Below are positions 1-7,500 of a DNA stretch of 9,089 bases, piece by piece; position 1 is the stretch's first letter, and each line of letters begins with the position of its first letter. Below the pieces are notes generated by a model that ran no database searches, was not told the origin of the DNA, and saw only the letters and a program-made list of their open reading frames with translations. This DNA comes from Thermosulfurimonas sp. Its GTDB lineage: Bacteria; Desulfobacterota; Thermodesulfobacteria; Thermodesulfobacteriales; Thermodesulfobacteriaceae. Location: assembly GCA_015487645.1 (NCBI GenBank), contig WFPH01000158.1, positions 1-9,089 of the forward strand. The letters run 5' to 3'. The position numbers and the translations under genes are program-made.

Positions 1-329
1 CCCACGGCCTCCACCGCCAGCGCCGAAAGCACCCTGGCTTCCACCCCCTGCCTCCGCAGGGCCTCCTCCAGGGCCAGGGCGTTGATGAGGGTGGCCAGCA
101 TTCCCATGTAGTCCGCCCGGGCCCGATCCATCCCCCGGGCGGCTCCGGAGACCCCGCGAAAGATGTTCCCTCCGCCTACCACCAGCGCCAGCTCTACCCC
201 CAGAGCCCGAACTTCGGCCAGCTCCCGGGCGAGGCCCGTAAGCCGATCGGGATCAAGGCCGGAGCCGGTCTCGTCCCCCAGGGCCTCACCCGATAACTTG
301 AGAAGGACCCGGCGATACCTAGGTTCCAC
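1..329 (-). CDS. pyrH: UMP kinase (uridylate kinase), N-terminal part, cut by the left window edge
   Basis: This is the first 109 codons of a bacterial UMP kinase, which phosphorylates UMP to UDP with ATP in cytoplasmic pyrimidine nucleotide synthesis. It belongs to the amino acid kinase fold family. Translating the minus strand gives the family's early Lys-Leu-Ser-Gly-Glu-Ala motif at residues 11-16, the glycine-rich GGGN nucleotide-binding turn at 52-55 followed by IFRG, and the conserved DYMGMLATLINALAL stretch at 73-87. These align well with E. coli PyrH from memory. The start is GTG, whose G is the last base of the tsf TAG stop, giving a 1-nt overlap. A GGTGAGG sequence inside the tsf end can serve as ribosome binding site. 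The rpsB-tsf-pyrH order supports the call and suggests translation coupled to tsf. Roughly the C-terminal half lies outside the window. Confidence 0.95.
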   Translation of the reverse strand, partial: MEPRYRRVLLKLSGEALGDETGSGLDPDRLTGLARELAEVRALGVELALVVGGGNIFRGVSGAARGMDRARADYMGMLATLINALALEEALRRQGVEARVLSALAVEAV

Positions 330-928
330 TATTCCTCACCCACCTGAAAACGGGCAAAACGCCGGATAACGATCTTCTCCCCGGTCTTGGCGATCAGCTC
401 GTTCAGGAGATCCTGAATGGTGAGATCCGGATTCTTGATGTAAGGCTGTTCAAGAAGCACGGCCTCCTGGTAGAACTTTTCGAGTTTCCCCTGCACGATC
501 TTCTCGATCACATTTTCGGGCTTTCCGCTCTCCCGGGCCTGTTCTTCGTAGAGCTTTTTCTCCCGCTCCAGGATCTCGGCCGGAACATCCTCGCGCCTTA
601 CGGCAATGGGATTGGTAGCCGCAATCTGCATGGCCACATTGTGGGCAAACTCCTTGAACTCATCCGTACGGGCCACGAAGTCGGTCTCACAGTTAACTTC
701 CACCAGAACCCCGATTTTGTGGTTGGCGTGGATATAGGCGGCCACCACACCTTCGCTGGTGGCCTTGGCCGCCCTTTTGGCCGCAATGGCCAGCCCTTTC
801 TTGCGCAGGATATCCACGGCCTTTTCCATGTCTCCGCCGGCCTCTTCCAGGGCCTTCTTACAATCCATGAACCCCGCGGCCGTGCGCGCCCGGAGTTCCT
901 TGATCATTTCCATGGTGATCTCAGCCAT
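329..928 (-). CDS. tsf: Translation elongation factor Ts, short form
   Basis: EF-Ts is the guanine nucleotide exchange factor that releases GDP from EF-Tu in the cytoplasm. The 199-residue product starts with the N-terminal UBA-like domain (about 1-50), including RTAAGFMDCKKAL at 15-27. The diagnostic TDFVAR motif, which contacts EF-Tu, is at 82-87. A helical segment at about 135-163 (GKPENVIEKIVQGKLEKFYQ and following residues) ends in LLEQPY. E. coli EF-Ts is about 283 residues; this protein resembles the shorter forms known from Thermus and some other phyla, in which the core domain is reduced. It shows no sign of being broken, since both ends match the family. The ATG start is 6 nt after an AGGAGGG ribosome binding site at 935-941. 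The gene lies 13 nt after rpsB and its stop codon touches the pyrH start. Confidence 0.96.
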   Translation of the reverse strand: MAEITMEMIKELRARTAAGFMDCKKALEEAGGDMEKAVDILRKKGLAIAAKRAAKATSEGVVAAYIHANHKIGVLVEVNCETDFVARTDEFKEFAHNVAMQIAATNPIAVRREDVPAEILEREKKLYEEQARESGKPENVIEKIVQGKLEKFYQEAVLLEQPYIKNPDLTIQDLLNELIAKTGEKIVIRRFARFQVGEE

Positions 929-934
929 TTTCTT

Positions 935-941
935 CCCTCCT
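935..941 (-). promoter_or_regulatory. Ribosome binding site of tsf
   Basis: AGGAGGG on the minus strand, 6 nt before the ATG at 928. It fills most of the 13-nt gap after the rpsB stop codon, so tsf has its own strong initiation site as well as any coupling to rpsB. Confidence 0.8.
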
Positions 942-1790
942 TTATTCTTCCTCTTCTTCGAGTTTTTTGGCCTCTTCCTCGAGTGCGGCCTCCTTTTCCT
1001 CCTCCTGAAGGACCTCCTCTATGATGGCCTGGGCCTTTTCTTCCTCGGAGAGCTCTTCAACGCCTTCCTCGGCCTCCTTGTCGGTCTCAGCCGCCAGCTT
1101 CTCCCTGTAAATCTCCAGGCCCTCGATCACGGCGTCCGCTATGCGAGAGGTGAGAAGCTTTATGGCCCGAATGGCGTCGTCGTTTCCGGGAATGATGTAG
1201 TCGATGAGATCCGGATCGCAGTTGGTGTCCGTGATGGCCACCACCGGTATGCCGAGTTTGCGGGCCTCAAGGACCGCGATCTCTTCTTTTTTGGGATCCA
1301 CCACATAGAGCACCTGGGGCAGACTTTCCATGTCCTTGATACCGCCCAGGTTCCGCTCGAGCTTCTGGCGCAGACGCTCCAGTTTGAGCCGTTCCTTCTT
1401 GGGGAACCGCTCGATGGTCCCATCCTCCATCCACTGCTCAATGCGCTTGAGTTTCTCCACGCTCTGCCGAATGGTCCGGAAGTTGGTAAGGGTGCCGCCC
1501 AGCCAGCGGTGATCCACATAATACATGCCGCAACGGGTGGCTTCCTCGCGGATGGTGTCCTGGGCCTGTCGCTTGGTGCCTACGAAGAGAACCTTGCCCC
1601 CTTCAGCCACGGCGTTTTTCACGAACTCATAGGCAATCTCGAAGTATTTGAGGGTCTGCTGAAGGTCGATGATGTGGATCCCGTTGCGTTCCCCGAAGAT
1701 AAAGGGCTTCATCTTCGGGTTCCACCGGCGGGTCTGGTGACCGAAGTGCACTCCGGCCTCAAGCAATTGCTTCATGGTGATGTGGGACAT
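942..1790 (-). CDS. rpsB: 30S ribosomal protein S2 with a glutamate-rich C-terminal tail
   Basis: S2 binds the 16S rRNA on the back of the small subunit near S1. The 282-residue product has the family signatures: MKQLLEAGVHFGHQTRRWNP at 6-25, GIHIIDLQQT at 37-46, FVGTKRQAQ at 69-77, RWLGGTLTNFRTI at 95-107 and PGNDDAIRAI at 201-210. I chose the ATG at 1790, not the ATG at 1904 in the same frame. A near-perfect AAAGGAGGT lies 6 nt upstream of 1790, MSHITMKQLL is the normal S2 N-terminus, and the 38 extra residues of the longer reading are proline/glycine-rich and unlike S2. The family is usually about 230-260 residues. The extra length is a C-terminal tail (about 234-282) with 23 Glu in 49 residues, likely helical or disordered. 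It is the first gene of the rpsB-tsf-pyrH operon, and its leader may be autoregulated by S2 as in other bacteria (inference). Confidence 0.97.
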   Translation of the reverse strand: MSHITMKQLLEAGVHFGHQTRRWNPKMKPFIFGERNGIHIIDLQQTLKYFEIAYEFVKNAVAEGGKVLFVGTKRQAQDTIREEATRCGMYYVDHRWLGGTLTNFRTIRQSVEKLKRIEQWMEDGTIERFPKKERLKLERLRQKLERNLGGIKDMESLPQVLYVVDPKKEEIAVLEARKLGIPVVAITDTNCDPDLIDYIIPGNDDAIRAIKLLTSRIADAVIEGLEIYREKLAAETDKEAEEGVEELSEEEKAQAIIEEVLQEEEKEAALEEEAKKLEEEEE

Positions 1791-1796
1791 AGGGAG

Positions 1797-1805
1797 ACCT
1801 CCTTT
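1797..1805 (-). promoter_or_regulatory. Ribosome binding site of rpsB
   Basis: AAAGGAGGT on the minus strand, 6 nt before the ATG at 1790. It is a nine-base match to the anti-Shine-Dalgarno sequence. It fixes the rpsB start at 1790 and rules out the longer in-frame reading from 1904. Confidence 0.9.
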
Positions 1806-1862
1806 CGGGTTTTTTCCTCCGCCCCAGACCCTCCCATCCGGAAATTCCGGACACCCCGGAGG

Positions 1863-1899
1863 GCCTGTGTGCCGGGCGTGTGTTTTCGGCAGGCTTTTT
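1863..1899 (+). terminator. Terminator-like hairpin with T-run upstream of the efflux operon
   Basis: On the plus strand GCCTG (1863-1867) can pair with CAGGC (1890-1894), with inner CCG (1872-1874) pairing CGG (1887-1889), followed directly by TTTTT (1895-1899). The stem is short and interrupted, with a large loop. There is no plus-strand gene upstream in the window for it to terminate. It could stop antisense or read-through transcription entering the efflux operon, act as an attenuator, or be chance. Confidence 0.3.
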
Positions 1900-1923
1900 A
1901 CCACTTTTCAGGGGTCTTCGCAA
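1895..1923 (-). promoter_or_regulatory. Candidate sigma-70-type promoter for rpsB-tsf-pyrH
   Basis: On the minus strand, TTGCGA (1923-1918) matches TTGACA at 4 of 6 positions. TAAAAA (1900-1895) matches TATAAT at 4 of 6. The spacer is exactly 17 nt. Transcription would begin near 1888, leaving a leader of about 100 nt before rpsB. The match is only moderate and the A-run may instead reflect the T-run of the overlapping hairpin on the other strand. Confidence 0.35.
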
Positions 1924-1968
1924 CCGATGGGAGATTCAGGCCGGGGACTGGACCGAAGCCCACCTTTT

Positions 1969-1973
1969 GAGGT
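1969..1973 (+). promoter_or_regulatory. Weak ribosome binding site for the outer-membrane efflux gene
   Basis: GAGGT lies 13 nt before the ATG at 1987 and 10 nt before an in-frame TTG at 1984. It is the only Shine-Dalgarno-like sequence near these starts. The spacing fits TTG slightly better, so the exact start is uncertain by one codon. The next ATG, at 1996, is 22 nt away from it, which is too far. Confidence 0.4.
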
Positions 1974-1986
1974 TTAATTTCCTTTG

Positions 1987-3417
1987 ATGCCGCCGATGAA
2001 ATCCTGGCTGATCCTGGGAATTCTTTTAGGGGGGATTCTCGTAGCCTGCAGTCCGAGGGTTCAGCTCCCCCGGACCTCGGTTCCTCTTCCTGATAAGTTC
2101 GTGAACGACACCGGGAACCACACCTTATCTCCGCTATCTGACCGCTGGTGGGAAATTTTTGGTCTTTCCGAACTGAACCGTCTGGTGGAGAAAGTCCTTT
2201 CTGCGAATCACGATCTCCGTCGGGCCCGTTTCCGGATCGAGGAACTGGCCGACAGGCTCTCCGTCAAGCGGGCTGAGAGGTTCCCCCGTCTCGATCTTGA
2301 TTTTTCCGGGAAACGGGGCCGGCAGACCTTTGTCGGAAGCTCGTCTTATCCGGGGTGGTCAGGCTACCTTTACGGGGAGTTTCAGGGGAGATTGCAGGCT
2401 TCTTACGAGGTGGACCTCTGGAGAAGACTTTCGGCCGGGGAGGCGGCGGCCCGCTGGGAATGGCTGGCCTCGGTCGAGAATCGAGAGGCCCTGGCCCAGA
2501 GCCTGGTATCCGAAACCGTCTCCCTTTACCTGCAGGCGGCTTTCACTCGTTGTGAAATCGATCTTTTGCGGAAGGAAAGGGATCTTTCTCGAAAAAGACT
2601 CACTCTCCTTGAAGAACGTTTCCGCTCTGGGCTTCTTTCCGTCCCGGAGATTCTTTCGGCCAGAGAGGCCTATCGTGCTCTTTCGGCCACCCTTCCGGAA
2701 AGGGAGAGGGCCCTGGGGGATCTCCTCCAGCAGCTGGAGGTCCTTTCCGGAGAGTATCCTTCAGGGCGGTGGCCCTTGAAAGCCTTTTCGAAGGCCTGTG
2801 CGGTGGAGATACCTTCACCCCCACCGGGGTTACCCTCGGAGCTTCTGCGCCGCCGTCCGGACATTCGGGAAGCCGAGGCCCGGCTTAAGGCGGCCGCCGA
2901 GAGGGTTCGTCTGGCCCGGGCCGCGCGCTTCCCGCGCCTGGTCCTTACCGCCGAGGAGGGCCGGGTCTCGAACGCCCTCTCGGATCTCCTCTCCCACCGG
3001 AACCGCTTCTGGAGCTTGTCTTTTGCCCTCACTCAGCCCCTCTTCGAGGCCGGAAAACTTGCGGCCGAAGAGAAGGCGGCCATAGCCGCTCTCCGTCAGG
3101 CGGAAGCCCACTATGCCCAGGTCGTTCTTCAGGCCTTCAGGGAAGTGGAATTTGGTCTGCTTTCGGAGGAGAAACTCCGCCGCAGACTTTCGGAAACCCA
3201 AGGAGAACTCCAGGCCGTAAGTCTTGAAGCCACGTTCTGCGAAAAGCGATTCAAGGAGGGTCTCGTCGGTCTCCCGGAGTGTCTGGAAAAACGGATCCGG
3301 GTCCTTCAAACTCAAAGGAAACTCCTTCAAGCGAGGCTGGCCCTGCTCCTCAACCGGGTATTTTTGTTTGAGGCCCTCGGGGGAGGTTTCGGGGGAGAGA
3401 AAGGAGAGGCGCCATGA
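1987..3417 (+). CDS. RND efflux system outer-membrane factor, NodT/OprM-like lipoprotein
   Basis: This outer-membrane channel of a tripartite export pump would form a trimeric barrel and periplasmic tunnel that docks with the adaptor encoded next. The 476-residue product begins with a lipoprotein signal peptide: a basic start, a hydrophobic run and the lipobox LVAC with the acceptor Cys at residue 21. Then come the family hallmarks: DRWWEIFG at about 52-59, SYEVDLWRR at about 139-147, RRRPDIREAEARL at about 288-300, QPLFEAGKL at about 350-358 and ALGGG near the end. Two OEP-type helical repeats fit the length, which is normal (about 450-500). ATG 1987 is preferred; TTG 1984 adds one residue, and ATG 1996 would start just before the lysine of the signal peptide. 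Its TGA overlaps the next ATG by 4 nt. The exported substrate cannot be read from the sequence. Confidence 0.9.
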   Translation: MPPMKSWLILGILLGGILVACSPRVQLPRTSVPLPDKFVNDTGNHTLSPLSDRWWEIFGLSELNRLVEKVLSANHDLRRARFRIEELADRLSVKRAERFPRLDLDFSGKRGRQTFVGSSSYPGWSGYLYGEFQGRLQASYEVDLWRRLSAGEAAARWEWLASVENREALAQSLVSETVSLYLQAAFTRCEIDLLRKERDLSRKRLTLLEERFRSGLLSVPEILSAREAYRALSATLPERERALGDLLQQLEVLSGEYPSGRWPLKAFSKACAVEIPSPPPGLPSELLRRRPDIREAEARLKAAAERVRLARAARFPRLVLTAEEGRVSNALSDLLSHRNRFWSLSFALTQPLFEAGKLAAEEKAAIAALRQAEAHYAQVVLQAFREVEFGLLSEEKLRRRLSETQGELQAVSLEATFCEKRFKEGLVGLPECLEKRIRVLQTQRKLLQARLALLLNRVFLFEALGGGFGGEKGEAP

Positions 3418-4565
3418 GAAGCAGATTTTGGCAGGCCCTGGCCGTGCTTTCGGTGCTGACGTTAGGCGTGGGGCTTTCCCTTTATTTGGTGCTTTCAAAG
3501 CCGAGGCCTCGGGCGGTGAAACGGCCTCGGGCCGCTCTGGTGGTGCGGACCGTGGTGGTTAAGCCGCAAAGATACACCTACACCGTAGAGACCACCGGGA
3601 CGGTGGTGGCCCCGCGCCGAACGGAGCTCGCTTCCGAGGTGGCCGGAAAGATCCTGGAAGTCTCTCCGAAGCTCCTCCCCGGTGAGGTGGTCCGGAAGGG
3701 CGAGCTTCTGGTAAGAATCGATCCCACGGATTATCGGGCCGCGGTAGCCCGGGCCGAGGCCGAACTTAAGGAAGCCGAAAGGGTCCTGGCTGAGCTTTCT
3801 GCCGAGGCGGAACGCTCGGTGGCCGAATGGCGTGCCCTTCATCCCGCAACCCCACCCCCGCCGCTGGTGGCCAGGGAACCCGAGCTTTCCGCGGCTCGGG
3901 CCCGGGTGCTTGCGGCCAGGGCCGCTCTACGCAAGGCCCGAGCGGACCTCAGGCGTACGGAGATCCGGGCCCCCTATCGGGCTCGAGTACTGGAGGTTCA
4001 GGTGGAGGCCGGAAGCTATGCCTCTCCGGGCAAAGTTCTGGCCGTACTTTATCCTCTGTCCGGAATCGAGGTCTACGCACCCATCGCCGATCACTTTCTA
4101 CCTTATCTCCGGGTACCGGGTTTGAACGCCCCGCAAAGGGCTCTAGGATCCCGGGCCGAAGTCCTCTGGGAAGCGGGCCAGAAGATCTTCCGTTATAGGG
4201 CCCGGGTCGTACGGGCCGCGGGGGCGGTGGAAGAAAAGACCCGTCTCCTTCCACTTTATCTTCGTCTCGAGGAAAATCCGGGGAAGAGCTCCCTTCTTCC
4301 CGGAACCTTTGTGACCGTGAAGATCTTCGGTCCAACCTTCGCCCGCACCTTCGTTCTTCCCCGGGAAGCCCTCCACCGGGTTCGCGGAAGACCCTTCCTC
4401 TGGATAGTCACCTCTCAGGGGAAACTCCAAAGGCGTGAGATCACCCTTCTCAAAGAAGACGAAAAGGCCATCGTGGTGCTCTCCGGTCTGAAAGACGGAG
4501 AAAGGGTGGTAGTCCAGAGGCTTCCGGGAGCGGTGGACGGGATGTCGGTGAGGGTGGCCCAATGA
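3414..4565 (+). CDS. RND efflux periplasmic adaptor (membrane fusion protein, HlyD/AcrA family)
   Basis: The adaptor links the inner-membrane RND permease to the outer-membrane factor. The 383-residue product has one N-terminal membrane anchor (about 6-27) and no lipobox, so it is probably held in the inner membrane by this helix. A first half of the biotinyl-lipoyl-like domain follows (about 64-107, PRRTELASEVAGKILEV to RIDPTDY). An Ala/Glu/Arg-rich alpha-helical hairpin spans about 108-181, broken by a proline-rich turn at 143-152. The second lipoyl half is at about 181-214 (LRRTEIRAPYRARVLEV, then SPGKVLAVLYPL), and beta-barrel and membrane-proximal domains run to the end. The ATG has AAGGAG at 3401-3406, 7 nt upstream. 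It overlaps the upstream stop by 4 nt and the permease start by 4 nt, as expected for subunits of one pump. Confidence 0.92.
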   Translation: MRSRFWQALAVLSVLTLGVGLSLYLVLSKPRPRAVKRPRAALVVRTVVVKPQRYTYTVETTGTVVAPRRTELASEVAGKILEVSPKLLPGEVVRKGELLVRIDPTDYRAAVARAEAELKEAERVLAELSAEAERSVAEWRALHPATPPPPLVAREPELSAARARVLAARAALRKARADLRRTEIRAPYRARVLEVQVEAGSYASPGKVLAVLYPLSGIEVYAPIADHFLPYLRVPGLNAPQRALGSRAEVLWEAGQKIFRYRARVVRAAGAVEEKTRLLPLYLRLEENPGKSSLLPGTFVTVKIFGPTFARTFVLPREALHRVRGRPFLWIVTSQGKLQRREITLLKEDEKAIVVLSGLKDGERVVVQRLPGAVDGMSVRVAQ

Positions 4566-7500
4566 GAAATTTGGTCTCCTGGTTTGCGGAAAACCATGTG
4601 GCGGCCAACCTTCTCATGATCTTCGTGCTTGCGGCCGGAGTGCTTGCGCTCCTTACTCTCAAGGTGGAGGTCTTTCCTGAAGTCTCCCCGGATCAGGTCT
4701 TGATCTCGGTGGAGTACCGGGGGGCCTCACCCCGGGAGATCGAGGACTCGGTGGTGAAACCTATAGAAGAACGGATCGCCTCCCTTTCGGGGATCGAGAG
4801 GATCGTTTCCGTGGCCCGCGAGGGGGAGGCTCGTATCACGGTGGAAGTGGCCAAAGGGCGGGATGCTCGAGAACTTTTGGAGGAGATCAAGACCGAGGTG
4901 GACGGCATCGCCACCCTTCCCAGCGAGGCCGAGCGGCCGGTAGTGAAAAGGGTGGTCATTCGGAGCGAAGTCCTGAACCTGGCTCTATACGGCCAGGTGG
5001 ATCGCGAGACCCTCAAGTACTGGACCGAGCGGGTCAAGGATGCCCTCCTCAGACTGCCGGGGGTGACCGAAGTGGAGTATTACGGGCTCTTCCCCCGGGA
5101 GATCCATATCGAGATCCCAGAGAAAAACCTTCGCAAGTACGGTTTGAGCCTTTCGGAGGTCGCAGAGATCGTGCGCCGGGAGGTCCTCGATCTTCCGGCT
5201 GGCCGTTTGAAAAACGCGCACGAGGAGTACCTGGTCAGGATCAAGGGGCGGCGCTATTTCGGCGAAGAGTACGGCAGCGTGAGGCTTCTGGCCGGAGAAA
5301 AAGGAGGGGTGGTTTATCTGCGGGATCTCGCGGAGATCAGGGAAGAACTCCGGGACAGCCTGGATTACGCCGTCTTTTACCAGGGCAAACCCGCGGCGGT
5401 GATCGAGGTCTTCCGGGTGGGGGATCAGAGTGTGCTGGCCATTGCCCGCACGGTCAAACGCCACCTTCCGGAGATCCGGAGTCTTCTGCCTCCCGCCCTT
5501 AAGCTTGAGATCATGCGGGACTGGACGGAGGTCCTCTGGGCCCGGATCAAGCTCCTCCTCAAGAATATGGCCTACGGAATGGTTTTGGTAACGGTGCTTC
5601 TGAGCCTCTTTCTCCATCTGAATTTGGCCTTCTGGGTGGTGCTGGGTATTCCCATTTCCTTTGCCTTCGGGCTGTGGCTCATGCCCCACTTTGGGGTTTC
5701 GCTCAACATGGTCTCGCTTTTCGCCTTCATCCTGGTGCTCGGGATCGTGGTGGACGACGCCATCGTGGTGGGAGAAAGCATCTTTAAACACCGGGAGGCC
5801 GGCCGGGATCGACTTTCGGCCGCGGTGGAGGGGACGCTCGAGGTTGCCACTCCGGTGATCTTTTCCGTGCTTACCACCATCGCGGCCTTCTGGCCGTTGC
5901 TTTACGGAGTGGGGGCCATGGGACGATTTATGCGGGTGATCCCGGTGGTGGTCATTCTGGTGCTTGCGGGCTCGCTTCTGGAGGCCCTCTTCGTGCTCCC
6001 GGCCCATCTCATGGCTAGGATCCCCCGGAAAAGGCCCCTCCTTTCAGGCCATCTCGAACGCTTCCTTGAGAGAATATACCGTCCCTTCCTTCTGCGGTGC
6101 CTGGCCTGGCGCTGGTTCACGGTGGCCTCTTTGGTGGCCCTTCTGCTTACGGTTTTCTCCCTCTGGCTCGGGGGGCGACTCCGTTTCAGTTTCTTCCCCC
6201 ACGTGGAGGGCAACCGTATTTCGGCCGTACTCCGAATGCCGGCCGGGACCCCTTTTGAGCAAACCCTGGCCGTGGCCCGGAAGATCGAGGCCGCCGGGGT
6301 GCAGGTGGTGCGACAATTAGAAAAACGCTACGGGCAGAGACTCCTGGAGTATAGCCTGATTTCTGTGGGTTCCACTATCTCAGGACCCCACGGAGGCCCT
6401 CCGGAGATGGGCAGCCACCTTGCGGAGATCGAGATCCGTCTGGTGGAGGCCGGCAAACGTCCCGGGATAAGCAGCCGGGAACTGGCTGCGGCCTGGCGAA
6501 GGGCGGTGGGGACCGTGCCAGAGGCCGATTCCCTGACCTTCTCCGGAGAACTTTTCTCCTTTGGTAAGCCGATCTCGGTGGCCCTATCGCACCCGGACGA
6601 AAGGGTCCTTCTCTCAGCGGTGGAAACTCTTAAGAGGAGACTTTCGCGGATTAAAGGTCTTCACGATGTGGAGGACAGCCACGTGGAGGGCAAGGAGGAG
6701 CTGCGTTTTCGACTGAAACCCGGGGCCCAGAGTCTCGGGATCAAACTTTCTGATGTGGCCCGCACGGTACGGGCGGCCTTCTATGGGGCCGAGGCCCTGC
6801 GGTTCCAGCGGGGCGAAGACGAGATCTCGGTTCTGGTAAGGCTTCCGGAAAAGGAGAGGGCCAGCCTCGAGATCCTGAAACACCTCCGCATACATCTTCC
6901 GGATGGCCGGAGCGTCCCCTTGCTTGAAGTGGCCGAGCCTTACTTCGCCCCGGGCTATGTAAAACTCGAGCGACTCGACCGTCGAAGGGTGATCTATGTG
7001 CGGGCCGAAGTGGATGAAACCAAAATCACCGGAAGCGAGGCCCGGAGGCTTCTCCGGACCAAGGTCCTTCCTGAACTTTCCGAGCGCTATCCGGGGCTTT
7101 CCTGGGCCTTTGAAGGAGAAGGCCGCGAGGAATCCCGAACCATGCAGGAGCTCAAAAAAGAGTTCATTCTGGCCCTGATCCTCATTTATGTCCTTATCGC
7201 TATCCCCCTACGCTCCTTCAGCCAACCCTTCATTATTATGCTGGCCATTCCCTTTGGTATTGTGGGGGCCTTCCTGGGACACCTTCTTCTGGGCCATCAA
7301 CTTTCCATCCTGAGTCTTTTCGGAATCGTGGGGCTTTCCGGGGTGGTGGTGAACGACGCCATCATCCTGGTGGACCTGATAAACAGGCTGCGGGCCGAGA
7401 GTCTCCCTCTAGCGGAGGCGGTGGTCTCGGCCTGTTTCCGTCGTTTCCGTCCGGTGATCCTTACCACTCTGACTACTTTTCTAGGCCTGGTTCCCATGAT

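Larger units (their letters stand above)
1791..1986. other. Divergent intergenic region between rpsB and the efflux operon
   Basis: About 196 bp with no credible gene. It carries the rpsB ribosome binding site, a promoter candidate reading towards rpsB, and a 15-bp perfect palindrome at 1837-1851. Further right are a hairpin plus T-run at 1863-1899 and a weak ribosome binding site for the rightward gene. I saw no clear repressor operator beyond the palindrome, and no regulator gene is present in the window. Confidence 0.8.

Noticed and set aside
1791..1904. N-terminal extension of rpsB to an upstream ATG at 1904
   Set aside because: No ribosome binding site supports it, the added residues do not resemble S2, and the strong AAAGGAGGT sits just before the ATG at 1790.
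759..1970. Long plus-strand open frame (403 codons) antisense to tsf and rpsB
   Set aside because: It is the complement of two certain genes; its product is low-complexity (Phe/Leu-rich runs mirror the Glu-rich S2 tail) and resembles no family.
1949..1978. TGGACC / TTTAAT with an 18-nt spacer as promoter of the efflux operon
   Set aside because: Transcription would begin at about the start codon, leaving no room for the GAGGT ribosome binding site; both boxes are weak.
2830..3498. Minus-strand open frame of 222 codons over the outer-membrane factor
   Set aside because: It lies opposite a gene with clear lipobox and OEP motifs and shows no recognisable protein features.
4985..6007. Minus-strand open frame of 340 codons within the RND permease gene
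   Set aside because: It is a shadow of a complete, well-conserved permease; the His/Pro/Gly-rich product has no family resemblance.
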